Source of the DNA: Microthrix sp041394405
GTDB lineage: Bacteria; Actinomycetota; Acidimicrobiia; Acidimicrobiales; Microtrichaceae
Assembly: GCA_041394405.1 (NCBI GenBank)
Contig: JAWKIF010000012.1
Coordinates: 1-64,000, forward strand
DNA: 64,000 nucleotides
Direction: 5' to 3'
Shown here: positions 1 to 6,965 of the stretch, piece after piece
How the letters are laid out: each line of letters opens with the position of its first letter
How positions within the stretch are numbered: the stretch's first letter is position 1
The notes under the pieces: model-generated
Databases searched by the model: none
What the model was told of the DNA's origin: nothing
Seen by the model: the letters and a program-made list of their open reading frames with translations, nothing else
Program-made: the position numbers and the translations under genes

Positions 1-1039
1 AGTTCCCGGTTGAGTCGCTCGATGGGGTTGTTCGACCAGATCTTGGTCCAGTGGGCTTGAGGGAACGCGGTGTAGGCGAGAAGGTCGCCTTCGGCGGCTT
101 CGAGCTTGGCGGCGACCTCTGGTGCGACCGGCTCGAGCTGGTCGACGACTGCCCGGAGTTGGGCTCGGGCGCCGTCGGGGTCGGGTTGAGCGAAGATGGT
201 GCGGATCAACGCGGCGATCATGAGCCGGTGCTGGTGTTTGGCGACGGCGAGCAGGTTTCCATGGCGTGAACGCGGCATCTCTGCCATCCTGCGCCTTGGA
301 ACACCCGACGGATCGCGGCCTTCAGTCCGGCGTGGGCGTCGGAGATCACCAGGCGGACCCCGTGCAGGTTGCGGTCCTTCAACGACCGGAGGAACTCGGT
401 CCAGAACGTTTCGTTCTCGGAGTCCCCAACGTCAACACCCAACACTTCGCGGTGTCCGTCGGCGCGGAGTCCGGTGGCGATCACGACGGCTTTGGAGACG
501 ACCTGGCCGCCCTCGCGGACGTGGACGTAGGTGGCGTCCAACCAGAGGTAGACGAACGCCTGATGGCCAAGGTCACGGTTCCGGAGCACTGCGACGTCGG
601 CGTCGATGTGCTTACAGATCCGCGACACCGAGCTCTTGGAGATCCCGGTGTCACAACCGAGTGCTTTGACGAGGTCGTCGACCTTCCGTGTCGAGGTGCC
701 GGTGATGTAGGCGGTCATGATCACCGCCCACAGTGCTTTGTCGATCCGCCGTCGCGGTTCCAACAGTTCGGGGAAGAACGAGCCTTTGCGGAGTTTGGGG
801 ATGCCGACGGTGATGTCACCGGCCGGGGTGGAGACGAGCTTGTCGCGGTGCCCGTTGCGAAGGTTCGATCGGGCGGCTGATCGTTCGTTGGGTTCGGCTC
901 CGATCCGGGCGGACAGTTCGGCTTCGATCAGCTCTTGGATCGCGTCGGTGACGATCTCGGCCAGGTTCGCCGCCAACGGCGAATCAACAGCGGTGAGTGA
1001 CGCAGACAGCGCGTTCAGGGCAGAATCAGGTGTGGTCAT
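1..1039 (-). pseudogene. IS256-family transposase, frameshifted and cut by window edge
   Basis: Begins at ATG 1039. The first part (1039 to about 260) has the mutator transposase core, including LWLDATYVHVRE with the first catalytic Asp, the segment LGVDVGDSENETFW, and VISDAHAGLK with the second Asp. At about 256-262, just after WQRCRVH, the frame breaks: this frame stops at 218, while the shifted frame continues as NLLAVAKHQHRLM and reaches HWTKIWSNNPIERLNRE, the family's C-terminal signature with the third acidic residue, before running off the window. IS256 enzymes are normally read from one ORF, so this looks like an inactivating one-base indel or a sequencing error rather than programmed frameshifting. 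Confidence 0.85.
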
Positions 1040-1094
1040 CGTGCGGTGTTCCTCTCAGGTACTTGGTTGTTTCTGAGAATCGCACGATGACCAC
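1032..1094. repeat. 14-bp inverted repeat over the transposase start
   Basis: Bases 1032-1045 (GTGGTCATCGTGCG) and 1081-1094 are perfect inverted copies separated by 35 nt. The inner arm contains the transposase ATG (1037-1039), so a transcript from outside could fold and hide the start, as described for transposases protected from read-through. The role is inference. Confidence 0.5.
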
Positions 1095-1161
1095 CACCTC
1101 ACAGTGATGGTCCCGAACTACACCAACAGGTGGGACTCACCCTTCAATCCGGGCGCATCCT

Positions 1162-1368
1162 GACTCGCCACTCCCCCGGCTTGTGCTTCACGGACTCCGC
1201 CACACCTGGGCGACGCTGGCGCTCCAGGAGGGCATCGACATCAAGATCGTGAGCGACCGCCTGAATCACTCCTCCACCCACATCACCCGGGAGATCTACA
1301 CCCACGTCACGCCGCCTATGCAGTCCGATGCCGCTGACCGGATTGCCACCCAGATCTTTGGCCCCTAG
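1162..1368 (+). pseudogene. Tyrosine recombinase (phage-type integrase), C-terminal remnant
   Basis: About 65 codons encode the end of a tyrosine recombinase: LHGLRHTWATLALQEG gives the Arg-x-x-His pair, SDRLNHSS the second His region, and REIYTHV the catalytic Tyr. The SAM-like N-terminal domain and the first Arg box are absent. Reading upstream in frame loses the family pattern before about 1162, so the 5' part was deleted, probably by the neighbouring IS256 insertion. It cannot be a working integrase. It probably marks an old integrative element that used a tRNA-Leu as target. Confidence 0.75.
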
Positions 1369-1429
1369 CGCAGCGACTGGTCAACTAGCGCAAACGAACT
1401 TGACGTCGGCCGGGCGAATCGCGCCTCTA

Positions 1430-1807
1430 CTAGTTCGGACGACGAGCACGACGGCGCATTCTCCATGCCCGAAGGGGCCAACTCGTTCGGTGCGGAGTTC
1501 CACGCCTCAGTCCCATAAACGGCTCGCGGTTGGCTGCCTTGGGGGTGAGGAACTGGGTCGCCCACACGTCCTTCGCAAATCCCAGATCGGGGCCGCACAG
1601 CGTCCAGCCAGCATCCGGCCCCGATCGGTGGAACCTTCGAAGTTCCTGTTCGACCTCGTCCACCAAGTAGTCATGGTTGCAGCGAGCGTGCTCGTTGGGA
1701 TAGAGGATCTCTGTTCCGTCATCACGAATGGTCAGGATGGCGCAGACATCGTTCGAGTGACGTGTGTCTGACTCAATGTCGCATGTCCCGAGAGTTTCAG
1801 TCCGCAT
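1430..1807 (-). CDS. Unidentified protein, probably 5'-truncated by IS3 insertion
   Basis: I do not recognise the family. The believable part starts just outside the IS inverted repeat (SDTRHSNDVCAILTIRDDG) and runs through an acidic, soluble-looking region (YLVDEVEQELRRFHRSG) to about PFMGLRRG. The last 25 residues are Arg-rich and look like read-through. The only ATG in frame (1807) lies inside the IS end, so the native 5' end is missing. It may be the tail of the interrupted gene on the other side of the element, or a separate damaged gene. Confidence 0.4.
   Translation of the reverse strand: MRTETLGTCDIESDTRHSNDVCAILTIRDDGTEILYPNEHARCNHDYLVDEVEQELRRFHRSGPDAGWTLCGPDLGFAKDVWATQFLTPKAANREPFMGLRRGTPHRTSWPLRAWRMRRRARRPN
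1769..1806. repeat. Left inverted end of the IS3-type element
   Basis: Read inward from 1770 it aligns with the reverse complement of 3226-3263 at about 27 of 37 positions. Shared blocks are GACT, ATGTCGCA, TCCCG, TTCAGTC and GCA, with one 1-bp gap. Confidence 0.7.
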
Positions 1808-2873
1808 TGCGGGGTCCTCTGGGTTGGTGGTTTCGATGGTAGGCGATACGTCGTTGGCGTGCGTTGGTGAGCCCTTGCTTTCGTGCTGCTCGGACAGCTG
1901 GGCCTTCGCCCCGGTGTTCTTGGTCGGGGGTGACGTAGCCGATGCCGGCGTGAAGCCGGACCTCGTTGTAGTGGACCCTCCGGATCTCGAGTTCGGCCCG
2001 GAGCACGTCGATGTCCTCGATTGCTTCGAGGTGGGGCCACTCGGCTTTGAGGTGCCCGAACAGCGACTCGATCCATGCCTGATCGGTCGGTGTGCCCGGG
2101 CGGCCGTAGTGGGTCGCCAACCAGGCGAGCGCCATGAACTCCCTTGTTGACCCCGAGGTCATCTGTGGGCCGTTATCCGACATGACCAACAGCACCGGGA
2201 TGTCTCCGCTGTCGGGGTCCCACGGCTCGCCGTTCGGGTTGGCATCCTCGATCAACCGGTCGATGCCCTCGGCGATCAACCCCCGGTGGAACACTGCTTG
2301 GACCTCGATTGAGGTCTCATCGGCGGAGGTGATGTCGGCGATCCATTTTCGGGAGATCACATCGGAGATCACCGTCGTTGCAGCACCAGCGGTCGTCCAG
2401 TGCGTTGTGTCATAGATCCAGATCCGGTTCGGTTTCTCCTCGGCCCAGTCCGGCCACGGCCGCCGCTGGGCGCGGCCCTCGCGTTTCGGGCGCCGGAACC
2501 TGAGATCGTTGCGTTCAAGCACTCTGCGGACCGTTGAGGGGTCAGCCCAGAACCGCCCCAGCCACGACCCCCGGTGGGCGAGCTTGCGGTGGGACCGGTC
2601 GATGTCGGCCCACTCGTCGAACACCGCCACGATCTCGTCCTCCTCGGCCGGGGTGAGCCCGTGGACCGGGTTCCCGCCCGACGCCAGATCATCCAAGGTC
2701 GCCCCGGAGGCGAGCCGTCCACGCCAGCGTTCGACCCGTCGGGGTGAAACCTCCAAATACCGGCATGCAGCCCGAGCCGACCAGCCACCGGCGACTGCGC
2801 CGTCGACCAGATCGAGGAGCGAATGTTTGGTGGCCGCATCGATCCGCTTGGGGACTCGGCCACTCAGCCCCAA
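1797..2873 (-). CDS. IS3-family transposase OrfB (rve/DDE integrase core)
   Basis: 358 residues if read from TTG 2873. The N-terminal 60 residues carry a helix-turn-helix (GGWSARAACRYLEVSPRRVE). Next comes a segment like HTH_21 (SHRKLAHRGSW). The rve-type core has the three acidic residues in WIYDTTHW, LLVMSDNGPQM and DQAWIESLFGHLKAEW, followed by the usual HYNEVRLHAGIGYVTP tail. The start lies inside orfA, one base back in frame, so the active enzyme is probably an OrfAB fusion made by -1 frameshifting. Re-initiation at the TTG is the alternative. Confidence 0.85.
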   Translation of the reverse strand: MGLSGRVPKRIDAATKHSLLDLVDGAVAGGWSARAACRYLEVSPRRVERWRGRLASGATLDDLASGGNPVHGLTPAEEDEIVAVFDEWADIDRSHRKLAHRGSWLGRFWADPSTVRRVLERNDLRFRRPKREGRAQRRPWPDWAEEKPNRIWIYDTTHWTTAGAATTVISDVISRKWIADITSADETSIEVQAVFHRGLIAEGIDRLIEDANPNGEPWDPDSGDIPVLLVMSDNGPQMTSGSTREFMALAWLATHYGRPGTPTDQAWIESLFGHLKAEWPHLEAIEDIDVLRAELEIRRVHYNEVRLHAGIGYVTPDQEHRGEGPAVRAARKQGLTNARQRRIAYHRNHQPRGPRNAD

Positions 2874-3226
2874 GGCTCTTTTCCCTCTGCGAGGGTCAAC
2901 CTGACCGCCATCTCCGCCAGAGCGGCCCGTAACCGCTCCGCCTCCGCTCGGGCCTCCTCCAACTCGACGTCACGCTGTTTCCCGCGACGGCCAGGCCGTG
3001 ACGCCGCCAACGCCTCCAGCGCACCATCACGGGCAACCGTCTTCAGCTTCGCGACCGTTGCACGATCCACCCGGGCACGCTCGGCCGCCTCGCTCACCGT
3101 GGTCTCACCACGGACCAGTTGCATCCAGATCTCGTACTTCTCCTGCGGCGCCAGAAACCGCTTCTTCTTCCTGGCAGGCTGAGTGCTCAACGGGCCCTCC
3201 TCAGGCTCGAACGAGAACCCCAACAT
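2864..3226 (-). CDS. IS3-family OrfA (helix-turn-helix, leucine zipper)
   Basis: 120 residues. A basic stretch ARKKKRF is followed by a helix-turn-helix (GETTVSEAAERARVDRATVA) and then a heptad-like helix (DVELEEARAEAERLRAALAE) expected to act as the IS3 leucine zipper. It would bind the inverted ends and, as the N-terminal half of the OrfAB fusion, target the transposase. Its last codons overlap the start of orfB by 10 bp. The start at ATG 3226 sits on the inner edge of the right inverted repeat, as usual for these elements. Confidence 0.8.
   Translation of the reverse strand: MLGFSFEPEEGPLSTQPARKKKRFLAPQEKYEIWMQLVRGETTVSEAAERARVDRATVAKLKTVARDGALEALAASRPGRRGKQRDVELEEARAEAERLRAALAEMAVRLTLAEGKEPWG
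2879..2885 (-). promoter_or_regulatory. Candidate -1 ribosomal slip site (G GGA AAA) in orfA
   Basis: In the orfA frame the message reads G GGA AAA, an exact X-XXY-YYZ heptamer, four sense codons before the orfA stop. A -1 slip continues in the orfB frame as RALGLSGRVPK. I did not establish a downstream stimulatory structure. Function is inferred from motif, frame and family habit. Confidence 0.5.
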
Positions 3227-4022
3227 GCTGACTGAATCGAACCGGGATGTGCGACATCAAGTCTGCCTCACCACACGAGGCCTTCAACGGCGAGTTCTCC
3301 CAAGCCTCGACGCTGCCATGAAACTCCCGGAGGGGGCGCGAGCGCAGCTCAGGGGTCGCTAGATCGGGAGCGACCTCGTGGAGGGTGAACGGAGCACTTG
3401 GATCGGCTTCGCCCACAAGCCACCCGAAAGGGGTCTCCTCCGGCGAGGTACCAGGCATCTTCCACGTCGTGGACGCCTCTCGCATCAACTGGACGACACG
3501 GCCGGAAACATCTGCAACTTCCAACAGGGGGATTCCTATTGCTGCCACGATCCCTGCCGCTTCCCGGTCGAGGTAGCCGATGAGACGGGCACCATCGGTT
3601 TCCATTGCCACGGCCTCAGCGACATCCGACAGGACGATCACGAACACGATCATCCCTTGTTCACCAGCAATCAGTTCGACCTGGGTTGCCTCGGCCGGTA
3701 CCTCTACGGAGCGGAGTTGGTCTCGTCGAAACGTAATCGCAGCTAGGACCCTCGGCACTTGGGTTGTCTCAATCTTCCAGCGGCTGAATGCCCGTCTGTC
3801 ATCTTGACTGCTCATGTCCCTCACCCGCTTGTCGGGCCCAAGCTGGCACCAGCCATCCTTGTGAAGGCTGATCTTCAAGGAACGAATGTGGGATAGCGGG
3901 GCAAGGTAGGTGTCATCAGACGGCCGCTTCTTACCCGTCCACATCCTCCAAACAGCCGATGATCGCCCTGCCCCGTCCACGATCGCGAACTTCAGAACGA
4001 CGTTGCTACTCGAGGTGGACAT
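3201..4022 (-). CDS. Unidentified protein, 3' end fused into the IS3 end
   Basis: Function unknown. From ATG 4022 (MSTSSSNVVLKFAIVDG) the protein has the pattern of a recurrent uncharacterised actinobacterial family: an early WRMWTGKK, then LSHIRSLKISLHKDGWCQLG, then a beta-rich body. Residues up to about SPLKASCGEA are chromosomal; the last 20 residues (after 3263) are coded by the IS inverted end, so the native C-terminus is lost or displaced. ATG 4073 is possible but adds a segment unlike the family. The protein looks soluble, with no signal peptide or membrane span. Confidence 0.55.
   Translation of the reverse strand: MSTSSSNVVLKFAIVDGAGRSSAVWRMWTGKKRPSDDTYLAPLSHIRSLKISLHKDGWCQLGPDKRVRDMSSQDDRRAFSRWKIETTQVPRVLAAITFRRDQLRSVEVPAEATQVELIAGEQGMIVFVIVLSDVAEAVAMETDGARLIGYLDREAAGIVAAIGIPLLEVADVSGRVVQLMREASTTWKMPGTSPEETPFGWLVGEADPSAPFTLHEVAPDLATPELRSRPLREFHGSVEAWENSPLKASCGEADLMSHIPVRFSQHVGVLVRA
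3226..3263. repeat. Right inverted end of the IS3-type element
   Basis: Imperfect inverted copy of 1769-1806. It supplies in-frame stop read-through for the gene to its right, whose frame runs into the element and stops at 3201. Confidence 0.7.
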
Positions 4023-4195
4023 TCTCAACGGCCTTTCGAAGGCCGCAACGCTGGCGACGGTGAGAAGAACCATCGCCGCTTGGTTGGGACGTTGCTCGCA
4101 CCTCTTGATCGCGTCACAAACAATCCTGATGACAAAGTGATGACAAATCCTGGCGCTTCCGCCTCGGATCCCTTGCCGCCGTTGGGGTTGTTCAG

Positions 4196-4280
4196 TGTCG
4201 GAGGGGGGACTTGAACCCCCACGCCCTTAACGGGCACCAGGCCCTCAACCTGGCGCGTCTGCCAATTCCGCCACTCCGAC
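4196..4280 (-). tRNA. tRNA-Leu (anticodon GAG)
   Basis: Full class-II cloverleaf: acceptor GTCGGAG pairing with CTCCGAC, anticodon arm CCAGG-TTGAGGG-CCTGG giving anticodon GAG, long variable arm, T arm GGGGG-TTCAAGT-CCCCC, discriminator A. CCA is not encoded. Its 3' end faces the degraded mobile island, so it is a plausible old attachment site; no duplicated 3' end is visible inside the window. Confidence 0.95.
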
Positions 4281-4366
4281 GTGGCCCCGGGTCGCCCGGT
4301 GCAAGCGACGAATCCTAGCAGCGCAGTGTCGGGGCTCCACCAACGAGAAAGGGCCCGTAGGGACGC

Positions 4367-5905
4367 TCAGCCGAGTTCCGGCGTGAAGGAAGAGAGGTCG
4401 AGGGAGCCATCTGGTCGCACGCCGATGCCAGCCACCTCGGAGCCCGTGGCGCCGGCAGCGTCCAGCGCCACGACCGGCACCACCACTGCGCGATCTCTGA
4501 TGGCATCGTTGGCCCTGGCCCACGCTTCGGGACCCAGATCGGTGCCGGTCACCACGGCAGCATGCACCAACAGCGTGTCCACAGCCGGGTCGGCCAGCCC
4601 GCTGTAGTTGAGCGTGCCCGTGCTGGCGAAGAGCGGCGCCGCCACCGCAGGCGCGGAGCTTTCGAGCGCCGAGGCACCGGCGATCACCAGATCGAATGAG
4701 CCGTCGGCGAGCGTCGCCGCATAGTCGGACGGTCCCACCACCCGGGCGGTGGCATCGAGGCCCGCCGCCTTCAACTGGGTGACCAGCTGCTTTGCCATGG
4801 CCTGTGCGGCGATAGACTCCGGCGCCAGCACCACCAACCCACCCTCGGGCGAGGTGATGGCGGGATCGTCCGGGTCTTTCGGGCGCGAATCGCATGCGCA
4901 GCCCGGATCGCCGGGTACGAGCGACGTGGAGGAACGCGCGCTCGAACCGAACCCTGCAGCGGCGAGCGCGGGGGCGTCGATGACGTCGATCACCGCTCGC
5001 CGCTGCTCGGCGGTGGCGAAATACGAACGCCTGGTGTTGAGGTGTATCCCCATCGTGAGTGCCGCATCCGTGCCGTCCGCGATGGTGAGCTGAGATGCCC
5101 CCTGCGTTGTGGGCGCCCAATCCCCCACTCCCCCCAGCACCGCCTCACCTGCCGCCAGGTCCGACGGCTGCCAGGTGACGATCACCCGTTGCGGCGCACC
5201 GCGCTCGAGGCCGATGCCGGTGGGAGCCTGCTCGAGGCGCCATTGTGTGTCGCTGGTGGCAGCGACTCGGTAGGGGCCCGAGGTGATCATCGCCTCTCGG
5301 GCTGAGGCCACATCCGGCTGGCCAGTGGAGCGTCGAGGCGTGATCCCGAACTCGGGGCGGGCCAGCACCGCCGGAAGCGAGGGGTGCGCCTCGGCCAGCC
5401 GAACCACCACTCGGCTGGGGCCATCGGCGGTGATGGCCTCGTTCGGGTCACCGTCGAGCAGTTGCGCCAGCCGCCGCTGAGCCGGACCCGTGCCGGTCGC
5501 CATGGAGCGCTGCAGCGAAGCGACAACATCCTCGGCCCCGACCACCAGGCCGTTGCTGAAGCTGCGGTCGCCATCCAACACGAAGGTCCAGCGGCGGTCG
5601 TTGTCGTCGGCGCTCCACGAGGTGGCCACCGCCGGGCCAGGCTGATCCGCAGCATCGTCGGGCGCAGCGGTCAGGCCATCCCACAGGAGCCCGGCCAGCG
5701 CCTGGGCCGAGGCGTCGCCGGTGCGGGCCGCCTCGGGCCCCATCGGGGGCTCGCCGACGAGCGACAGGCGGAGCTCCCGGGCCCCGTCTGGGCGCGGGGC
5801 TGCGTCGGCCATGAACCGGCCCAACCCCAACAGGGCGGCCAGCATCATCACCACGGCGATCCCCCCGGATCGGACACCGGCGCGCGGGCCGCGATGAAAG
5901 CTCAC
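4367..5905 (-). CDS. Extracellular solute-binding protein, family 5 (peptide/nickel type)
   Basis: 512 residues with an N-terminal hydrophobic segment (IAVVMMLAALLGLG) serving as signal or anchor; there is no lipobox Cys. The body follows the SBP_bac_5 plan: LAGLLWDGLTA near the start, WTFVLDGDRSFSNGLVV and VVASLQRSM (the usual W-x-F-x-L-x...F-S-G-x-P and A-x-D-V/V-x-S-L region), then YRVA and a C-terminal lobe ending SFDLVIAGAS and TLNYSGLADPAVD. Such proteins bind peptides or similar ligands for ABC import. No permease or ATPase gene is adjacent, so the partner is encoded elsewhere or the protein is a lone binder. The gap to tRNA-Leu(CAA) upstream is 94 bp. Confidence 0.75.
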   Translation of the reverse strand: MSFHRGPRAGVRSGGIAVVMMLAALLGLGRFMADAAPRPDGARELRLSLVGEPPMGPEAARTGDASAQALAGLLWDGLTAAPDDAADQPGPAVATSWSADDNDRRWTFVLDGDRSFSNGLVVGAEDVVASLQRSMATGTGPAQRRLAQLLDGDPNEAITADGPSRVVVRLAEAHPSLPAVLARPEFGITPRRSTGQPDVASAREAMITSGPYRVAATSDTQWRLEQAPTGIGLERGAPQRVIVTWQPSDLAAGEAVLGGVGDWAPTTQGASQLTIADGTDAALTMGIHLNTRRSYFATAEQRRAVIDVIDAPALAAAGFGSSARSSTSLVPGDPGCACDSRPKDPDDPAITSPEGGLVVLAPESIAAQAMAKQLVTQLKAAGLDATARVVGPSDYAATLADGSFDLVIAGASALESSAPAVAAPLFASTGTLNYSGLADPAVDTLLVHAAVVTGTDLGPEAWARANDAIRDRAVVVPVVALDAAGATGSEVAGIGVRPDGSLDLSSFTPELG

Positions 5906-5999
5906 TCAGTACCCATCGGCTTCGGGTCGGACCGGGTGAGCAGAAGGAGGGCGGTATGGGTTGAACTACCCGCACAGCCCCGCTTCGCCGATCCCTGAG

Positions 6000-6082
6000 T
6001 GCCCGGGGTGGGACTTGAACCCACACGCCCTTTCGGACAAGGGATTTTGAGTCCCCCGCGTCTGCCATTCCGCCACCCGGGC
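6000..6082 (-). tRNA. tRNA-Leu (anticodon CAA)
   Basis: Acceptor GCCCGGG with CCCGGGC, anticodon arm GGGGA-CTCAAAA-TCCCT giving CAA, long variable arm typical of Leu, T arm GTGGG-TTCAAGT-CCCAC, discriminator A at 6000. CCA is not encoded. A TACCAT -10 lies 15 bp upstream (6098-6103). Confidence 0.95.
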
Positions 6083-6096
6083 CTGGGTGGAGCGCT

Positions 6097-6173
6097 GATG
6101 GTATCCCGCCGGCCCCGCACGCCACCACCGAGAAGCGGCCGCACCGACGCGCTGGTGGCGCTTGGATACCATC
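6097..6173. promoter_or_regulatory. Divergent promoter pair on a 10-bp inverted repeat
   Basis: GATGGTATCC (6097-6106) and GGATACCATC (6164-6173) are perfect inverted copies. Each contains TACCAT reading outward: minus strand toward tRNA-Leu(CAA), plus strand ending 7 nt before the GTG of the 39-codon ORF at 6180. The -35 regions are not clear. Confidence 0.45.
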
Positions 6174-6179
6174 GACGCC

Positions 6180-6299
6180 GTGAGCCGTGGATGGAAGCTG
6201 TTGCTGCTAGCGATTGCCGTGCTGTTTGTCTGGCGCGAGTGGAGCTTTCGTCGGAACCTCCACGACTTCAACCCCGACACGGCACCCACCGGAGACTGA
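6180..6299 (+). CDS. Small single-span membrane protein (39 aa)
   Basis: GTG start, 39 codons, TGA. MSRGWKLLLLAIAVLFVW is one membrane helix preceded by basic residues. A short hydrophilic tail follows (REWSFRRNLHDFNPDTAPTG), with Arg residues just after the helix. There is no Shine-Dalgarno, but a TACCAT -10 lies 7 nt upstream, suggesting a leaderless mRNA. A strong hairpin follows 20 bp after the stop. The ORF fills the space between tRNA-Leu and hup exactly, which supports a real gene. No family recognised. Confidence 0.55.
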   Translation: MSRGWKLLLLAIAVLFVWREWSFRRNLHDFNPDTAPTGD

Positions 6300-6319
6300 C
6301 CCGCATCGGCCCGGACGCG

Positions 6320-6351
6320 ACGAGGGGAGCACCCGCAGGCGCTCCCCTCGT
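6320..6351. terminator. Bidirectional hairpin between the 39-codon ORF and hup
   Basis: An 11-bp perfect stem (ACGAGGGGAGC at 6320-6330 with 6341-6351) and a 10-nt loop. No U-tract on either side, as is common in high-GC actinobacteria. It lies downstream of both converging genes. Confidence 0.7.
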
Positions 6352-6387
6352 GAAGATTGCGGTCGGAGCCGGTGGGCCCCAGTGCAA

Positions 6388-6678
6388 CTAGGGCTTGGTC
6401 TCGCCCTTGGCGATGCTCTTCAGCTTGGAGCCCGCCGAGATCTTGACGGCGTTGGTGGCCGGCACCTTGATCTGCTCGCCGGTCTGCGGGTTGCGACCCA
6501 TGCGAGCCTTGCGCTTGGTCTGCTCGAACGAGGCGAAGCCCGGAATGGTGAGCTTTTCCTTGCCCTTGGCGACGACCTCACCGACGACGGTGATGAACTC
6601 GTTCAGTACGGCGTTGACGTCCTTCTCGGACAGATCGGTGCGACGGGCGATGGTTGAGACCAACTCGCTCTTGTTCAT
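6388..6678 (-). CDS. hup: HU-family DNA-binding protein
   Basis: 96 residues, the standard short HU length. MNKSELVSTIARRT starts the N-terminal helices; the beta-arm region has the family signature IPGFASFEQTKRKARMGRNP and the arm tip NPQTGEQIKVPA. It would bend and compact DNA as a dimer. It lacks the long Lys/Ala-rich tail of mycobacterial HupB. The gene stands alone, with its own promoter about 160 bp upstream and a hairpin 35 bp after the stop. Confidence 0.95.
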   Translation of the reverse strand: MNKSELVSTIARRTDLSEKDVNAVLNEFITVVGEVVAKGKEKLTIPGFASFEQTKRKARMGRNPQTGEQIKVPATNAVKISAGSKLKSIAKGETKP

Positions 6679-6833
6679 GGTGCCTCCTCAGCGGTTCGTC
6701 CGCTTGGATCGTGTGCGAACCGACTTGGTTCGGGGTCAGGGTGACCCTATTGCGCTGCAACCTGCGGAACGAAACGATGGCTTCGGGTTTCGGGCCCGAA
6801 TCCCTAGGTCGACCTGCGAATCACAACGATGTA

Positions 6834-6862
6834 ACTCTACCAGCGCGGGGGCGGATTTGGAA
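6834..6862 (-). promoter_or_regulatory. Likely hup promoter
   Basis: On the minus strand TTCCAA, 17 nt, TAGAGT (-10 at 6839-6834). Transcription from here would give a 5' leader of roughly 150 nt. The -35 is weak. Confidence 0.4.
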
Positions 6863-6965
6863 GCGATTGCCGCCCACTCCCCTACGGCCACAAGGAGTTT
6901 CGCGCCCGATGCGGCGAAATCGACCGAGATGGCCCGAAACCGGTGACTGCGAGTGGGAAAACTGC

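Larger units (their letters stand above)
1..1094 (-). mobile_element. Partial IS256-type insertion sequence
   Basis: A mutator-class transposase reads leftward out of the window, so only the 5' end of the element is present. No terminal repeat can be defined because the other end is outside. The edge near 1094 is a guess, based on an inverted repeat that ends there and on the change to recombinase-like sequence soon after. Confidence 0.6.
1769..3263 (-). mobile_element. IS3-type insertion sequence, orfA/orfB, about 1.5 kb
   Basis: Two overlapping minus-strand frames (orfA 3226-2864, orfB 2873-1797) lie between imperfect inverted ends at 1769-1806 and 3226-3263. The size, two-frame layout, DDE core and possible -1 frameshift site fit the IS3 family. 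I could not find an unambiguous 3-4 bp target duplication. Both frames are open and both ends are present, so the copy may be functional. Confidence 0.75.

Noticed and set aside
218..880. Long plus-strand open frames opposite the IS256 transposase
   Set aside because: They mirror the transposase codons on the other strand and have no family pattern of their own.
1769..3263. Target-site duplication of the IS3-type element
   Set aside because: No unambiguous 3-4 bp repeat at the ends; the exact boundaries are uncertain by a few bases.
4245..5120. Second minus-strand frame under the solute-binding protein gene
   Set aside because: Arg/Gly-rich composition typical of a shifted frame in high-GC DNA; the 512-codon frame has clear family motifs.
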